DNA of 64,000 nucleotides, from assembly GCA_963842295.1 (NCBI GenBank), contig CAWJFY010000010.1, forward strand, positions 81,379-145,378. The letters are read 5' to 3'. The position numbers and the translations under genes were made by a program. Shown here in pieces: positions 25,994 through 35,575 of this stretch (positions are counted from its first letter, which is position 1; each line of letters starts with the position of its first letter). The notes beneath the pieces are model-generated. The model saw only the letters and a program-made list of their open reading frames with translations, searched no databases and had not been told where the DNA came from. This DNA comes from JAJNBA01 sp963842295. GTDB taxonomy: Bacteria; Actinomycetota; UBA4738; HRBIN12.

Positions 25994-28056
25994 GCTCGGT
26001 CCCCTTCCTCCTGGAGGACCTGCTCAGCCGCGGCTCGCTCGCGCGTACGGCCCAAGTGCGATCTCCCCGCCAGTAGGGCCAGCCCGTACAGCGCAGCAAC
26101 CACGATGAGCAATGCTCGGTACCCGGTCACGAGCGCGCCGTACTCCAACACGCCGCCGACGATCGCGCCGAGGAGGTTCGTCCCGAACGCGACGGCAGAT
26201 GAACCCACGTCGCGGAACCGATCCGCGAACACGAGGTTCGCGATGAAGACCGGTGCGAATCCGAGCGCCACGGCCGCCGCGAACCTGGGCACGAAGGCGA
26301 GATCGAGGAGCGACTCCGGCGGAACAGCCCAGGCGAGGACCAGGGTCGCGAACAGGGGCACGTACAGCCAGGCGGGCCGTCGGAACTCGACCCGACGGGC
26401 CACCTCGATCGCGATGTACACCGAGACCAGGATGCCGGCGAACACCAGTGCGTTCACGAACCAGGTGGTGCCGAAGAGCAGCGCGAACCGCACCACGTTC
26501 GAGGTCTCGAGCAATAGGAACGCCGCGCCCATGAAGAACAGGTCGACGTACGGGCGCATCTGCGCGAACGGACCTGCCGCGAGTCGAACCGCGGCGAGGG
26601 AGCCGAGCAGGATCGCGAGGAGCGTGGCCTGGTAGAAGCCTGGGATGCCGCCCCCCACGAGGTACGCGAAGGGATGGTCGTCGGTAACCGGAGCGACGAG
26701 CTCCGGTGGTCGGGACCACCGCTCATCACATGAGAGGTCGCCGGGACGCATGCTGGCGGTGAGGACCGTTCGCGGCCTCGGTCCTGAACCGGCCGTGAGC
26801 TCGAGGCACGGCGGATGACCGAAGACCCGGGTCAGGGCGTCCGCGTACCGATCGACGACGACGGGAAGGTAGTAGTGGTACATCGAGATGACGCCGCTCG
26901 GTGTCAGGTGGTCGCGGACTTCCTTCATCGCCTCGCGGGTGAGGAGGTAGCTCTCGAGGCGAAGGGATGATTGCCCCGCGAGGACCGTGAGCGAGTCCGG
27001 GATCGCATACAGCACGAGGTCGTACCGCCGCTCGGTGTCGTGCAGGAACGATCGTCCGTCCTCGACGTGCACGGACACCCTCGGATCCTGATACGGGCGG
27101 TCGGGGTGAAGGTCGCGGCCCAACCGATAGAGGAGAGGGTCGATCTCGACGGCGTCGACGTGTCCGGCTCCTCGCGACAGAGCGATCGCAACGTCATTGC
27201 CGCTGCCGGCCCCGATGATCAGCACGTCGTTGAGCGGGTTGCGCGGTGCATGCCGGTACGGCTCGAACCGGAAGGTCTGGGTCGACTCCATGTCGGCGAG
27301 CGGCATGATCCGCTGGTGAGGCCGACCGTTGACGCTGATCGCCAAGCTCCCGTCATCCGAGACTGCCCTAGTGGTCACGCGGTAGTACGGCGACCATCTC
27401 GTGTGCGGGGCGAACGAAAGCAGTCCGAGGACCACGATCGCACCCGCAAGCGGCACGATCTGCGCCAGGCGCAGGCGACCGACGACGGCGGCGAAGATCG
27501 CTGCAGAGATGACTCCCCAGACGAGAGGCGAGGCTTCGAGGAACGAGAGTCCGGAGAACGCCGCGATCCCGAGGATGCTCCCAAGGATGTCCCAGCGATA
27601 TGCCTCGAGCGGTTCGAAACGGACGAAGGTGCGACCCACCCCTTCCGCGATCGCGGCCATGATGAGGAACGTCAGGAGGAAGACGACGCCCAGCGAGAGC
27701 CACTTGGGCAGCGCAGACCACCCGAAGGCCCCCACGAACTGCAGGCGACCTGCCACCCGACCGCCCTGGACCGGGAAGACGGCCAGGAACAGGACGAGGG
27801 CGGCGAGCAGTAGGGGGAACCGGCTGAAGAGCTCGCCCCGCGCCCGGGCGCGGAGGAACCCGACCCCGACGCCGAGGAAGCTCGCGAGCAGCACGAAGTT
27901 CGTGAAGAACGAGAGGTAGACGACGTAGGCGCCGCTCCACCGGATCAGTCCCAGCTCCACGAAGAGCATCAGGAAGCTCAAGACGACCAATCGGAAAGGG
28001 GACGGCGGGTCGGTGGACGGGCCGGGCTGTGACTCCTGGTGCTCGAGCTCGACCAT
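25990..28056 (-). CDS. Membrane protein with spermidine synthase-like domain
   Basis: 688 residues. About seven N-terminal membrane helices (to about 225) come before a Rossmann methyltransferase-like domain with DVLIIGAGSGNDVAIALSRG (SAM-type loop), VDAVEIDPLL and DPRVSVHVEDGRSFL, the hallmarks of spermidine synthase-like proteins. Five or six further helices follow (about 470-670). Membrane-fused SpeE-like proteins of this kind are widespread; whether they make polyamines is doubtful, as aminopropyltransferase residues often differ. No polyamine genes are nearby. The gene diverges from the ECF sigma factor gene with a 172-nt intergenic region in which I see no clear promoter. Confidence 0.8.
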   Translation of the reverse strand: MVELEHQESQPGPSTDPPSPFRLVVLSFLMLFVELGLIRWSGAYVVYLSFFTNFVLLASFLGVGVGFLRARARGELFSRFPLLLAALVLFLAVFPVQGGRVAGRLQFVGAFGWSALPKWLSLGVVFLLTFLIMAAIAEGVGRTFVRFEPLEAYRWDILGSILGIAAFSGLSFLEASPLVWGVISAAIFAAVVGRLRLAQIVPLAGAIVVLGLLSFAPHTRWSPYYRVTTRAVSDDGSLAISVNGRPHQRIMPLADMESTQTFRFEPYRHAPRNPLNDVLIIGAGSGNDVAIALSRGAGHVDAVEIDPLLYRLGRDLHPDRPYQDPRVSVHVEDGRSFLHDTERRYDLVLYAIPDSLTVLAGQSSLRLESYLLTREAMKEVRDHLTPSGVISMYHYYLPVVVDRYADALTRVFGHPPCLELTAGSGPRPRTVLTASMRPGDLSCDERWSRPPELVAPVTDDHPFAYLVGGGIPGFYQATLLAILLGSLAAVRLAAGPFAQMRPYVDLFFMGAAFLLLETSNVVRFALLFGTTWFVNALVFAGILVSVYIAIEVARRVEFRRPAWLYVPLFATLVLAWAVPPESLLDLAFVPRFAAAVALGFAPVFIANLVFADRFRDVGSSAVAFGTNLLGAIVGGVLEYGALVTGYRALLIVVAALYGLALLAGRSHLGRTRERAAAEQVLQEEGDRA

Positions 28057-28228
28057 CGAGAGGCGGATGCTACCAACAGCCCTGCTGCAGGCTTCTTACG
28101 GTCGTGCGAACGGATGGGGGGCGGCCGATAACGCTCAACCAGAAGAACTCCCCCATGCGAAGCCCGATCGACGTTGCGCGGAGCCCGGCGCAGGCAATAC
28201 AAGTCAGAGAGGGACAGCTGGGAGGCCT

Positions 28229-28819
28229 GTGACGGATCCTCGAACGGATCGAGAACTTGTCGTCGCCTCGCGAGTCGAGACCGCCGCGTTCGAAGAGCTC
28301 TACCGGCGCCACGCAGGCGCGACGATTCGATTCGCCGCTCGCCGAGCAGATCGTCCGAGCGACGTCGTCGACCTGGTCGCCGCGGTGTGGCTCGAGGTGG
28401 TCGCATCGCTCGACCGATACGAGCCACACCGCGGCGATGCCTTGCCCTGGATCCTGGGTATCGCGGCCAACCTGTGCGCGGTGGAGCGCAGGCGTCTGGC
28501 GAGGGAACAGGAGGCGATCCGGCGGCTCGGTGGGCGCCCCTCGGTCACCGACGACGACTTCGAGAGGCTCGAGAGCGCGATCGACGCCGAGGAGGTCGCC
28601 CCCGCGCTCCGGCAGGCGCTGCGAGAGCTGCCTCCGTCCGAGCGGTCGGTCGCGGAGCTCGTGTTGCTCGACGACTTGACGCCACAGGAAGCGGCCGAAT
28701 CGCTCGGTATCCGGTCCGCGGCCGCCCGGATGCGACTCGCGAGGGCGCGGCGCAAACTGCGGGCCGTCGCTGAGCGGACGTCGCCTTCGGAGACTTTCGC
28801 GAGGGAGGTGACGTGGTGA
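28229..28819 (+). CDS. ECF-type RNA polymerase sigma-70 factor
   Basis: 196 residues from GTG 28229, preceded by GGGAGG at 28220-28225. Region 2 (FEELYRRHAGATIRFAARRA, then DVVDLVAAVWLEVV) and region 4 (LRELPPSERSVAELVLLDDL, then TPQEAAESLGIRSAAARMRL with its helix-turn-helix) are complete. It would direct RNA polymerase to a small regulon. The stop overlaps the next gene's ATG (TGATG), so it is translationally coupled to the CU044_5270-like protein, which probably acts as its anti-sigma or sensor-like partner. Confidence 0.9.
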   Translation: MTDPRTDRELVVASRVETAAFEELYRRHAGATIRFAARRADRPSDVVDLVAAVWLEVVASLDRYEPHRGDALPWILGIAANLCAVERRRLAREQEAIRRLGGRPSVTDDDFERLESAIDAEEVAPALRQALRELPPSERSVAELVLLDDLTPQEAAESLGIRSAAARMRLARARRKLRAVAERTSPSETFAREVTW

Positions 28820-29859
28820 TGACGAAGGTCGACGAACGCGAGCCGATGACGTTCGAGAAGGACGTGCTGGATCTCGCCCTGGAGTCGCTCGGTGCCCGTC
28901 AGGGGTCGGGACTGCTTGCTGCAGCTCCGCGCCGTCCTCGGCGGCGCCGGAAGACGATGGTGTCGATCGCGGCCGCAGGTCTCGCGATCGCGCTCGCCGT
29001 CCCGATCGTGCTTCCGGGCGGCGGGACCGGCGGCGCGGAGCCCGCCGCGGCGGCCTTGCTCCATCGGGTGGCGCTCCGCGCCGCCAAGCAACCGCCGGAG
29101 CCGATGCCCCTTCCGGGTCAATACACGTATGCGAGATCCCGCAGCGTCTCCACGTTCCTCTACGTCGTCGGTGACGGTCGCACCATCCTTTTCACGCAGC
29201 CGCTCGTCCGAACGAGCTGGATTGGCCCCGATGGCTCAGGCCGGATCCTGAGTACCGCCGGCGCGGTGACCTTCCTCACCGAGCAGGATCGAGCCACGTG
29301 GATCGCCGCGGGTTCCCCGGACCTCTGCGCCGATGTCTGCGAAGGGCAGACGCAAGATGAGCTCTTCGGCCCCGGTGAACTCGCCATCAGGAACTTCGTC
29401 GACCTCCCGACGGATCCTGAGGAGCTGCTCGAGCTCATCGAGAGCCGGGAGCTCATCGGCGGGCCGAGCGGCGATTGGGAGACGTTCGTGATAATCGGTG
29501 ACCTGCTCCGAGAGACCTCGCTCCAACCAGAAGAGCGAGCTGCCCTGTACCAGGTGGCTGCCGAGCTTCCGGGTGTCGAGCTCGTGGGCCGCGTCGTTGA
29601 TGCAGCGGGGCGCCCGGGAATAGCCGTCGCGCATACGCGCACGAACACAGACGCGCCCTCCCGACACGAGCTGATCTTCGACCCTACGACCGCGAAGCTC
29701 CTCGCGGAGAACGAGGTCCTGGTCGCCGACAGCACGCTCGACGTCGAGAGCGGCGGTCCTGGAACGATCTACGGTGGCGTGGGTCCTGCCGGGACGCGGA
29801 CGTTCACGACGACGTACGTCGTCGCGGGCATCGTCGACAGCACGAACGAGAGGCTCTAG
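28819..29859 (+). CDS. CU044_5270 family protein (membrane-anchored, sigma factor partner)
   Basis: About 347 residues. Start at ATG 28819, or at GTG 28816/28813, which are better spaced from GGGAGG (28803-28808). A cytoplasmic N-terminus of about 45 residues rich in arginine is followed by one membrane helix (KTMVSIAAAGLAIALAVPIV) and a large extracytoplasmic domain with YTYARSRSVST and a ranking of beta strands. This layout matches the CU044_5270 family, found directly after ECF sigma factors in actinobacteria. Role not established; likely senses envelope state and controls the sigma factor (inference). Confidence 0.75.
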   Translation: MTKVDEREPMTFEKDVLDLALESLGARQGSGLLAAAPRRPRRRRKTMVSIAAAGLAIALAVPIVLPGGGTGGAEPAAAALLHRVALRAAKQPPEPMPLPGQYTYARSRSVSTFLYVVGDGRTILFTQPLVRTSWIGPDGSGRILSTAGAVTFLTEQDRATWIAAGSPDLCADVCEGQTQDELFGPGELAIRNFVDLPTDPEELLELIESRELIGGPSGDWETFVIIGDLLRETSLQPEERAALYQVAAELPGVELVGRVVDAAGRPGIAVAHTRTNTDAPSRHELIFDPTTAKLLAENEVLVADSTLDVESGGPGTIYGGVGPAGTRTFTTTYVVAGIVDSTNERL

Positions 29860-29872
29860 CCAACTCGGGTCC

Positions 29873-29878
29873 TAGAAT
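29873..29878 (+). promoter_or_regulatory. -10 element of a leaderless LLM oxidoreductase gene
   Basis: TAGAAT at 29873-29878 matches five of six consensus -10 bases and ends 7 nt before ATG 29886, so transcription should begin at or next to the start codon. No Shine-Dalgarno is present, in agreement with leaderless translation. No convincing -35 is seen. Confidence 0.5.
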
Positions 29879-29885
29879 CCGGCGG

Positions 29886-30779
29886 ATGGCTGACGGCCTG
29901 CGCGTCGGTGTTCAGCTTCCCGAGATCGAGCGAGACGTCGGGTGGACCGAGTACGCCTCGATGGCCAGAGCGGCGGAGGAGGTCGGATTCGACTCGATCT
30001 GGCTCGGCGACCACTACCTCTATCGCGAGGACGGCTGGGAACGCGGACCGTGGGAGGCGTGGACGTTCCTCGCCGGATTGGCCGCGATCACGGAGCGGGT
30101 CGAGCTCGGCCCCCTCGTCGCATGCCTGAACTTCCACAATCCGGCGGTGCTCGCGAAGAAGGCGGCAGCGGTGGACGAGCTGAGCGGTGGACGGCTCAGG
30201 TTCGGCGTCGGCGCGGGATGGAACCGCACGGAGTTCGACGCATTCGGGATCCCGTTCGATCATCGCGCATCGCGGTTCGAGGAGTCGTTCGAGATCGTCC
30301 GACGCCTCCTCGACGGAGAGAACGTCACGGTCGAAGGCCAGTTCCACCAGGTGCATAACGCCGTGCTCCTCCCCCGGCCCGCGCGGCGCACCCCGCTCAT
30401 GGTCGGCTCGTCGGGCGAGCGCGTCCTGGCCACGACGCTCCCACACGTGGACACCTGGAACACCTGGTACGACTGGTACGGCAACACACCCGAGGGGTTC
30501 CGTGCGAAGGTGCGCGAGATCGACGATGCATGCGAGCGCGCAGGCCGCGACCCCTCGTCGATCGAGCGCAGCGCGTGTGTCCTCGTGCGTCTCGGTGACA
30601 CGAAGGAGCGTCCGGACGAGGAGGGAGTGACACCCCTCGAAGGATCGCTCGACGAGATCGGCGTCGGCCTCCGCGCGATGGCGGAAGCCGGCGCCGACGA
30701 GGTGATCCTGGTCCTCGATCCGATCACCGAGACGTCGATCCGAACCCTCGGCGGTGTCGTCCGAGGGTTCCGCGACTGA
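29886..30779 (+). CDS. LLM class (luciferase-like, probably F420-dependent) oxidoreductase
   Basis: 297 residues with a TIM-barrel luciferase-like pattern: FDSIWLGDHYLYRED, the region TERVELGPLVACLNFHNPAV, LSGGRLRFGVGAGWNRTEFD, and RRTPLMVGSSGERVL. The AGWN motif and the overall length fit actinobacterial F420-dependent LLM enzymes, although FMN use cannot be excluded from sequence. The substrate is unknown. It probably has its own leaderless promoter and follows the sigma factor pair by 26 nt. Confidence 0.88.
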   Translation: MADGLRVGVQLPEIERDVGWTEYASMARAAEEVGFDSIWLGDHYLYREDGWERGPWEAWTFLAGLAAITERVELGPLVACLNFHNPAVLAKKAAAVDELSGGRLRFGVGAGWNRTEFDAFGIPFDHRASRFEESFEIVRRLLDGENVTVEGQFHQVHNAVLLPRPARRTPLMVGSSGERVLATTLPHVDTWNTWYDWYGNTPEGFRAKVREIDDACERAGRDPSSIERSACVLVRLGDTKERPDEEGVTPLEGSLDEIGVGLRAMAEAGADEVILVLDPITETSIRTLGGVVRGFRD

Positions 30780-30985
30780 CCCAGGAGCAAGCCGTGGGAC
30801 TTCGCACCGACGACCTCGTTCTCTACGAGGCGCTTCACGTCCGGCGATGGATGAGATCCGGCTCTGTTGCGGCGAGCGGTCCACCCTCACCGCAACGCAC
30901 CGGAGCACGCGGAGGCGCCGATGCTAAGGTCGCTCGCCGGTTCCCGAGCGAGGGAGATCACGAGACGGATGAACCTCCGAGATCG

Positions 30986-31267
30986 ATGACGGACGACAGC
31001 CCCGCCGAGCTCTGCACCGAGCACCGCTGCTGCATCCGTGTCCGGCGGGTTGAGACGTCGCCCGAGTTCTCTCATCTGGCCGGCGAGTGGCATCTGATGT
31101 GGATGCCCGATGACAGCGCCTGGTTCTTGGCTCCCCCGCACGGGAACGTGTGGGAGATCCGCGTCACGGGCGACGCCGATCCGGCGGGCGAGCTCGCCGT
31201 CGACGGCGTGATCTTCGACGACATCCGGCGAGCGATCGACCAGAAGGCGCTGTTCCCACCCTGCTGA
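30986..31267 (+). CDS. Hypothetical small protein
   Basis: 93 residues from ATG 30986. It starts MTDDSPAELCTEHRCCIRVR, contains a WHLMWMPDDSAWFLAPPHG stretch and ends with a cysteine. Cysteine and histidine spacing (C-x4-CC) could bind metal, but no family is recognised. In-frame starts further upstream exist (for example GTG 30794) but that extension is low-complexity and unlikely. About 205 nt between the LLM gene and this start hold nothing else that I can support. Confidence 0.5.
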   Translation: MTDDSPAELCTEHRCCIRVRRVETSPEFSHLAGEWHLMWMPDDSAWFLAPPHGNVWEIRVTGDADPAGELAVDGVIFDDIRRAIDQKALFPPC

Positions 31268-31332
31268 GCCGTCACCCGTCCGATGACTCCGCCCAGGGGT
31301 GAGGTGATCTGCTCAGCCGCGGCCCGACCCCA

Positions 31333-32007
31333 TCACTTAAGGATGTTCACCGCTCGCCCAGCCACCATCACGACCGTGGTGATCGACGCCAGCGCCTCGA
31401 TCAACATGAGCACCTTGGCTCGGGACGTCAGCGGCATGGTGTCGGTGGGGCTGAACGCCGTCGCGTCCGTGAACGAGAGGTAGAGGTAGTCCACGAAACC
31501 AGGCATCCAGCTCGCCTGGCCGAGCTCGTGCGCCGCCATCTGCGGGAACAGGAAGTCCGGATTCCGCTGGTCGGCGTGGCCGCGGAGTGCGGGCCCGCCA
31601 CGGTCCAGCTCCCAGTACCAGAGGGCGAACACGAGTATCAGGGTGAGCCATATCTGGATGCCGGAGAAGACGAGCTGGCGACCGCTCACGGCCCCGCCCG
31701 ACAACACCGCCCGAACCAGGAGGACGAGGGAGGCCACATTGGCGAGGGCCACGAGTGCGATGAGCAGGAGCGAGGCGAGGCGGACGAGGCGCACTTCTTC
31801 GCGGTGGCGGTAGGGTGCGCGCACGGTCAGCGGTATGAGCAGTGCGGCTTCCAACGCCGGTATCACCCAACCGGGTCCGACCGTGAGCTTTCCCGGCAGC
31901 GTCACGTAGAGGAGGAGGGCGCCGGTGACAGCCAGTGATGCCGGCCACCTCGGTTCTCTCGGAGCCCCCCCGTCGGAGCTGTCCTCGCCGGCATGATCCG
32001 ATGCCAT
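31333..32007 (-). CDS. DUF1345-like/ion-channel-like membrane protein
   Basis: 224 residues from ATG 32005-32007. There are four to five membrane helices in the first 150 residues, then a C-terminal half reading FVDYLYLSFTDATAFSPTDT followed by a helix, like the pore-loop-then-helix end of two-TM ion channels and of DUF1345 proteins. The usual potassium selectivity signature TxGYGD is not present; here it is TDATAFSPTDT, so ion selectivity is unclear. It converges with the hypothetical gene (65 nt apart). Confidence 0.65.
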   Translation of the reverse strand: MASDHAGEDSSDGGAPREPRWPASLAVTGALLLYVTLPGKLTVGPGWVIPALEAALLIPLTVRAPYRHREEVRLVRLASLLLIALVALANVASLVLLVRAVLSGGAVSGRQLVFSGIQIWLTLILVFALWYWELDRGGPALRGHADQRNPDFLFPQMAAHELGQASWMPGFVDYLYLSFTDATAFSPTDTMPLTSRAKVLMLIEALASITTVVMVAGRAVNILK

Positions 32008-32063
32008 GGACGTCGAGGGTAGCGGCCGGGCCGCAACACGAACCCGGATCACCGGGGTGATGT

Positions 32064-32093
32064 GAGAGGCGCCGGCTCACGCCGGCGCCTCTC
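32064..32093 (-). terminator. Perfect 13-bp hairpin downstream of the secreted metallopeptidase
   Basis: GAGAGGCGCCGGC (32064-32076), loop TCAC, and GCCGGCGCCTCTC (32081-32093) form a perfect stem. It lies about 30 nt after the peptidase stop on the minus strand. No U-tract follows, as is common for actinobacterial terminators. Confidence 0.65.
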
Positions 32094-32123
32094 GCCTCTC
32101 CTGTTCGTGCGGACTGATCTGTA

Positions 32124-32720
32124 TCACGGGATCCCGGTGCTCGTATCACCTTCTCCCGCGTTGAAGTCCGCTGCGGTGTCGGTGCCTTGGCCGCCGTGGA
32201 ACCCGTCGGCGCCGGTGCCTCCGGTCAGCCCGTCGTTGCCCTGGCCACCGAACATCGTGTCGTCGCCCGGGCCGCCGTTGATGGTGTCATCGCCCTTCCC
32301 ACCGGACGCGAGGTCGTTGCCGGACGAACCGGAGATGGCATCCGCACCATTGCGCCCGAAGAACAGGTCGGCGCCCGCCGTACCCGTGAGGGTGTTCACA
32401 CCGTTGCCTCCGACCTTGACGGTGATGGGGACCGAGGCCGTCTTGCCCTCGAGGTCGGTCACGGTGACGGTGACGACCGCGGTGCCGACCGCGGAAGTGG
32501 TCGTGATCGTCACCGTTCGGTTTGCCCCGCTGCCGCCGAACGTGATGCCGCTGTTCGGGACGAGGGCGGTGTTGCTCGAAGTGCCACTCAGGGCCAGATG
32601 AGTGGCCGGAGTCTGCGCGTCACCGACCATGAGGTTCATGGTGCCGACCGTGTCGGAGTCGGCGTTCCCACCGGCCACGACTTCGATCGTCGGGGGTGTC
32701 GACTCGCTGAAGCACAGGGA
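32124..32720 (-). CDS. M4-type metallopeptidase, C-terminal RTX fragment (after frameshift)
   Basis: Last third of the split peptidase gene, in a different frame from the catalytic part. It begins with a beta-sandwich-like region (VVTVTVTDLEGKTASVPITV, a cadherin/PKD-like pattern) and ends in RTX calcium-binding nonapeptides such as GGKGDDTINGGPGDDTMFGG and GGQGNDGLTGG. In the frame here the reading is open upstream to about 32720, where it joins the catalytic frame near codon VDDV. Alone it has only a poor internal start. RTX repeats fold upon binding Ca2+ outside the cell. A perfect hairpin terminator follows. Confidence 0.7.
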   Translation of the reverse strand, partial: SLCFSESTPPTIEVVAGGNADSDTVGTMNLMVGDAQTPATHLALSGTSSNTALVPNSGITFGGSGANRTVTITTTSAVGTAVVTVTVTDLEGKTASVPITVKVGGNGVNTLTGTAGADLFFGRNGADAISGSSGNDLASGGKGDDTINGGPGDDTMFGGQGNDGLTGGTGADGFHGGQGTDTAADFNAGEGDTSTGIP

Positions 32721-32724
32721 CAGA

Positions 32725-34845
32725 GTGCACGTCGTCTACGTACCAGCCGTCGATCCCCGTGCACCCGTCGTTCCCGAAGTCGAAGCGAAGGCGGATCGTG
32801 CTCCCGCCGGCGACCCCCAGCGTCGAGAGGTCGATCTGGGACTCTCCCCAGCTTCCCCCATTCTTTCCGCCGTCGGTGCCGGTCCAGCCACGCTGCCCCT
32901 GCAACGGGTTGGTGTTGCCCGCCGCTGCCGTGTTGAGCGTCGCGTTCGGCGGGTTGAACGTGTACGCGGCATCCGGGACGATCGTGTACGGACCGCCGTT
33001 GACGCTGATCTTGACGTTGCCACCGTCCCAGCCCGCTTCGGTGGCGACGTAGTGGTCGAACGTCAGGCGCGGGACCACGGAGGTCGCCGCGGGGATCTGG
33101 ATCGCTGGACTCTCCATCATCTGCACACCGGAGACGTCGCCGGCAGCGAGGTCGCAGTTCCCCTCCTGCGGATCCACCCCGAACGCTGCGGCGCCCGGGC
33201 GCCCGCCCGGCAGAGCGGTGGCTTGGGTCCAATCGAAGGGCCCGAGCGCCTCCCAACCGGCGAACACCCCTTGGTTCGTCAGCGTCCAGCCGGTGAGTCC
33301 GTCCTCGAAGTCCTCCTTGTAGACCTCTGCGGCCGGCGAGGTCCCGCAGATCGGAGGTTCACCCTGCCGGAGGATCGGCTGGAAGTTGCACTGGACGGCC
33401 GGATCCGTGCGCAGCTCGACGGCCGCGATCATCTCCGCGACCTGCGTGCAGTCACCGGTCGTCATGACCTGGCCCGAGGGACCCGTCGGCGCCGGAGAAG
33501 TGCCCAGACCGTTCAATGGTTCGCCGAGGAGATCGGTGCATGCGGTCTGGAGCGCGTCGGCGTGGTCCGCGAAGTTGGTCGTCGGCGTCTGGTAGAGCAG
33601 CTGCGCCCGGAAGTAGAGGTGGGCGGCCTTCACCAGCCCGATCGCGCCGACCGTATGGCCGTTGTACGTGCCACCGTCGACCAGCAGCGCGTACCCATGG
33701 TTCGGCACACCCGAGTTCGTGTGGACGCCACCGCCGTCCGTCGTGGCGCAGAAGTACTCAGCGTCGGTGACGCGTCCGGGATCAGAGACGCACCGCGGGT
33801 TCCACATGTCCCGGATCGCGTGCGCACTCCCCGCGCCGAACGCTGTGGCATCCTCGCTCAGCGCCCATCGGTAGGTGTCCTGCGGCGAGGCGTGGTTGAT
33901 CCGCATCGTGACGTTCACGACGCCGGCGCCGAGCTGGCCCTTGATCGTGTTCCCGATCCCGAGCGGGATACGGACGGATGGGATCGTGATCGTCGGATCC
34001 ACGCCGCCCAGCGGGTCGGCCGGCCCCCACACGTTGTCGGCGACGAGCACCCCGATCGCGCCTGCGTCCTGGGCGTTCTTGACCTTCACCGTGAACCCGC
34101 AGAGCCCGCGGTCGATGAGCGCGATCTTGCCGGTGACCCCGCCGAACGGCTCGCAGCCGTTGGTCGTCGGAGCCACACCATCGTTCACGAGGACGACATC
34201 GGCGGTCCTCGGACCGGTCGTCTGCAACGACGGGCCGAAGTCGGCCGCCCCGGCCGTGCAGAACCCGGCGATCGACGCCGGGCTGTTGATCATCACGAAG
34301 GGCCGGCTGAGCGTGTGCGAGGTGCACCCACCGGCCGCCCGACCGTCGTTCGGGGAGTCGGTGCCACGGCCGTTGATCGAATCGACCGTCTCACCCCAGA
34401 TATCCGAGTACGCCTCGTTCAGCGCCCCCGACTGCCACTGGTAGATCAGGTCGGACGTGAACTGCGTGTAGGCGTGGCCCCACTCGTGCGCGACGACATC
34501 GTCGCCGGTAACACCGTTGCAGTAGTTCGTGGTCGCGCCGTTCCAGTTGGCGTTCGGGCAGTTGATCGTCGGGTCGTTGTTCACCGTGCGCATGAAGGCA
34601 CCCGCCGCATCGTAGGAGTCGCGGCCGAACGCGTTGAGGAAGAAGTAGTACGCCTCACCGCTGCCGAGCACGATGTTCCGCTGGTCCTCGTTCAGCGTGC
34701 CCGGGAACGGCTGGCCTTCCTCCCAGATCGGAGTCGTGTTGGCGTTCTGTTCGTAGACCACGCGATGGAGGGCGTTGTCCACTCCGCTGTAACGATTCAC
34801 GATCTTTCCGGCGTTCGCCTGGACGTAGACGAACTCGCGAACGCT
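32725..34845 (-). CDS. M4 (thermolysin-like) metallopeptidase catalytic part with PA domain
   Basis: Central part of the same gene. It contains the zinc motif VVAHEWGHAYTQF (HEWGH), the third ligand in SGALNEAYSDIWGE, and the substrate/histidine block GGVHTNSGVPNHGYALLVDG, which together identify family M4. A protease-associated (PA) domain with GKIALIDRGLCGFTVKVKNA is inserted between them. A later beta-sandwich (WYVDDV region) resembles a P-domain-like or jelly-roll appendage. The frame changes relative to the N-terminal prodomain near 34831-34850 and again relative to the RTX tail near 32715-32730. If the changes are errors, the enzyme is a secreted, calcium-dependent protease of about 1150 residues. 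Confidence 0.8.
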
Positions 34846-35575
34846 CGACGCCGTTGGTCACCACGACCTCGTAGGCGAGCTGGTTCGCGCCTCGAACGTC
34901 GCGGAGCAGACCGGTTCGGTAGACGAGCAGGGTCGTCGACTCGGCGGAGAGGTCAGCCGCCTTCAGTTGCGACGCTTCTCCTGACTCGTCGGTCGGCGGG
35001 TGCGCCACGACCTCGGCGATCGCGCGAGCGGTCGCCTGTGTCGCGGACAGCTTCGCCGTCGTTCCGATCGAGATGTCGGGGATGAACACGCCGTTCACTG
35101 CCGTCAGCTGGTTCGCGGCGTCGAAGTGCACCTTCAGGACGGCCCCGAAGACCGGGACGCCTCGGTAGGACTGCTCGTACGTGAGATGCGTCGATCCAGA
35201 ATCGTCGGTGAACCGCGAGGTCAGCGTGAGCTGCGAAGCGTCCCGGATCCCGAAGGCCTCCCCGAATCGAGCCAGGAAGTCCTCCGCCTTCACGCGTGAA
35301 GTCGCCGCGCTCGCCGGGAGGAGATCCCCGTTCCGCTCGACGCGCACGAACCCGGCGACACCGGTGCTCCTGCGGGTCGACACGAAGACCCTTCCGTCTG
35401 CGCTCGCGCGCAACGCGCGGATCGTTCGTTGACTGAGGCCGGATGCGGCGCTCGTTTCGCTCGATCCAGGGGCTGCTGTGGACCCGGCCGCACCGGTGGC
35501 TGCAACCATCGGCTGCGCCACCACGAGCAACGCGAAGAGCACGATCAAGCGGCGAGTGCGTCTCATCCGATCCAT
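34845..35575 (-). CDS. M4 metallopeptidase N-terminal fragment: signal peptide and FTP propeptide
   Basis: Starts at ATG 35573-35575 (MDRMRRTRRLIVLFALLVVA), a clear Sec signal peptide. Next comes an FTP/PepSY-like propeptide: HLTYEQSYRGVPVFGAVLKV and NGVFIPDI are typical of thermolysin-family chaperone prodomains. The sense reading stops at about VVTNGVERSR, where a one-base frame change moves the continuation (EFVYVQANAGKIVNRYSG) into the catalytic frame. The in-frame remainder to 34655 is arginine-rich non-family sequence. The propeptide keeps the enzyme inactive during export. Confidence 0.75.

Noticed and set aside
32602..35085. Long plus-strand frame opposite the M4 peptidase
   Set aside because: Arginine-, valine- and aspartate-rich, no signal or domain. 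The minus strand carries HEWGH and the other M4 motifs.
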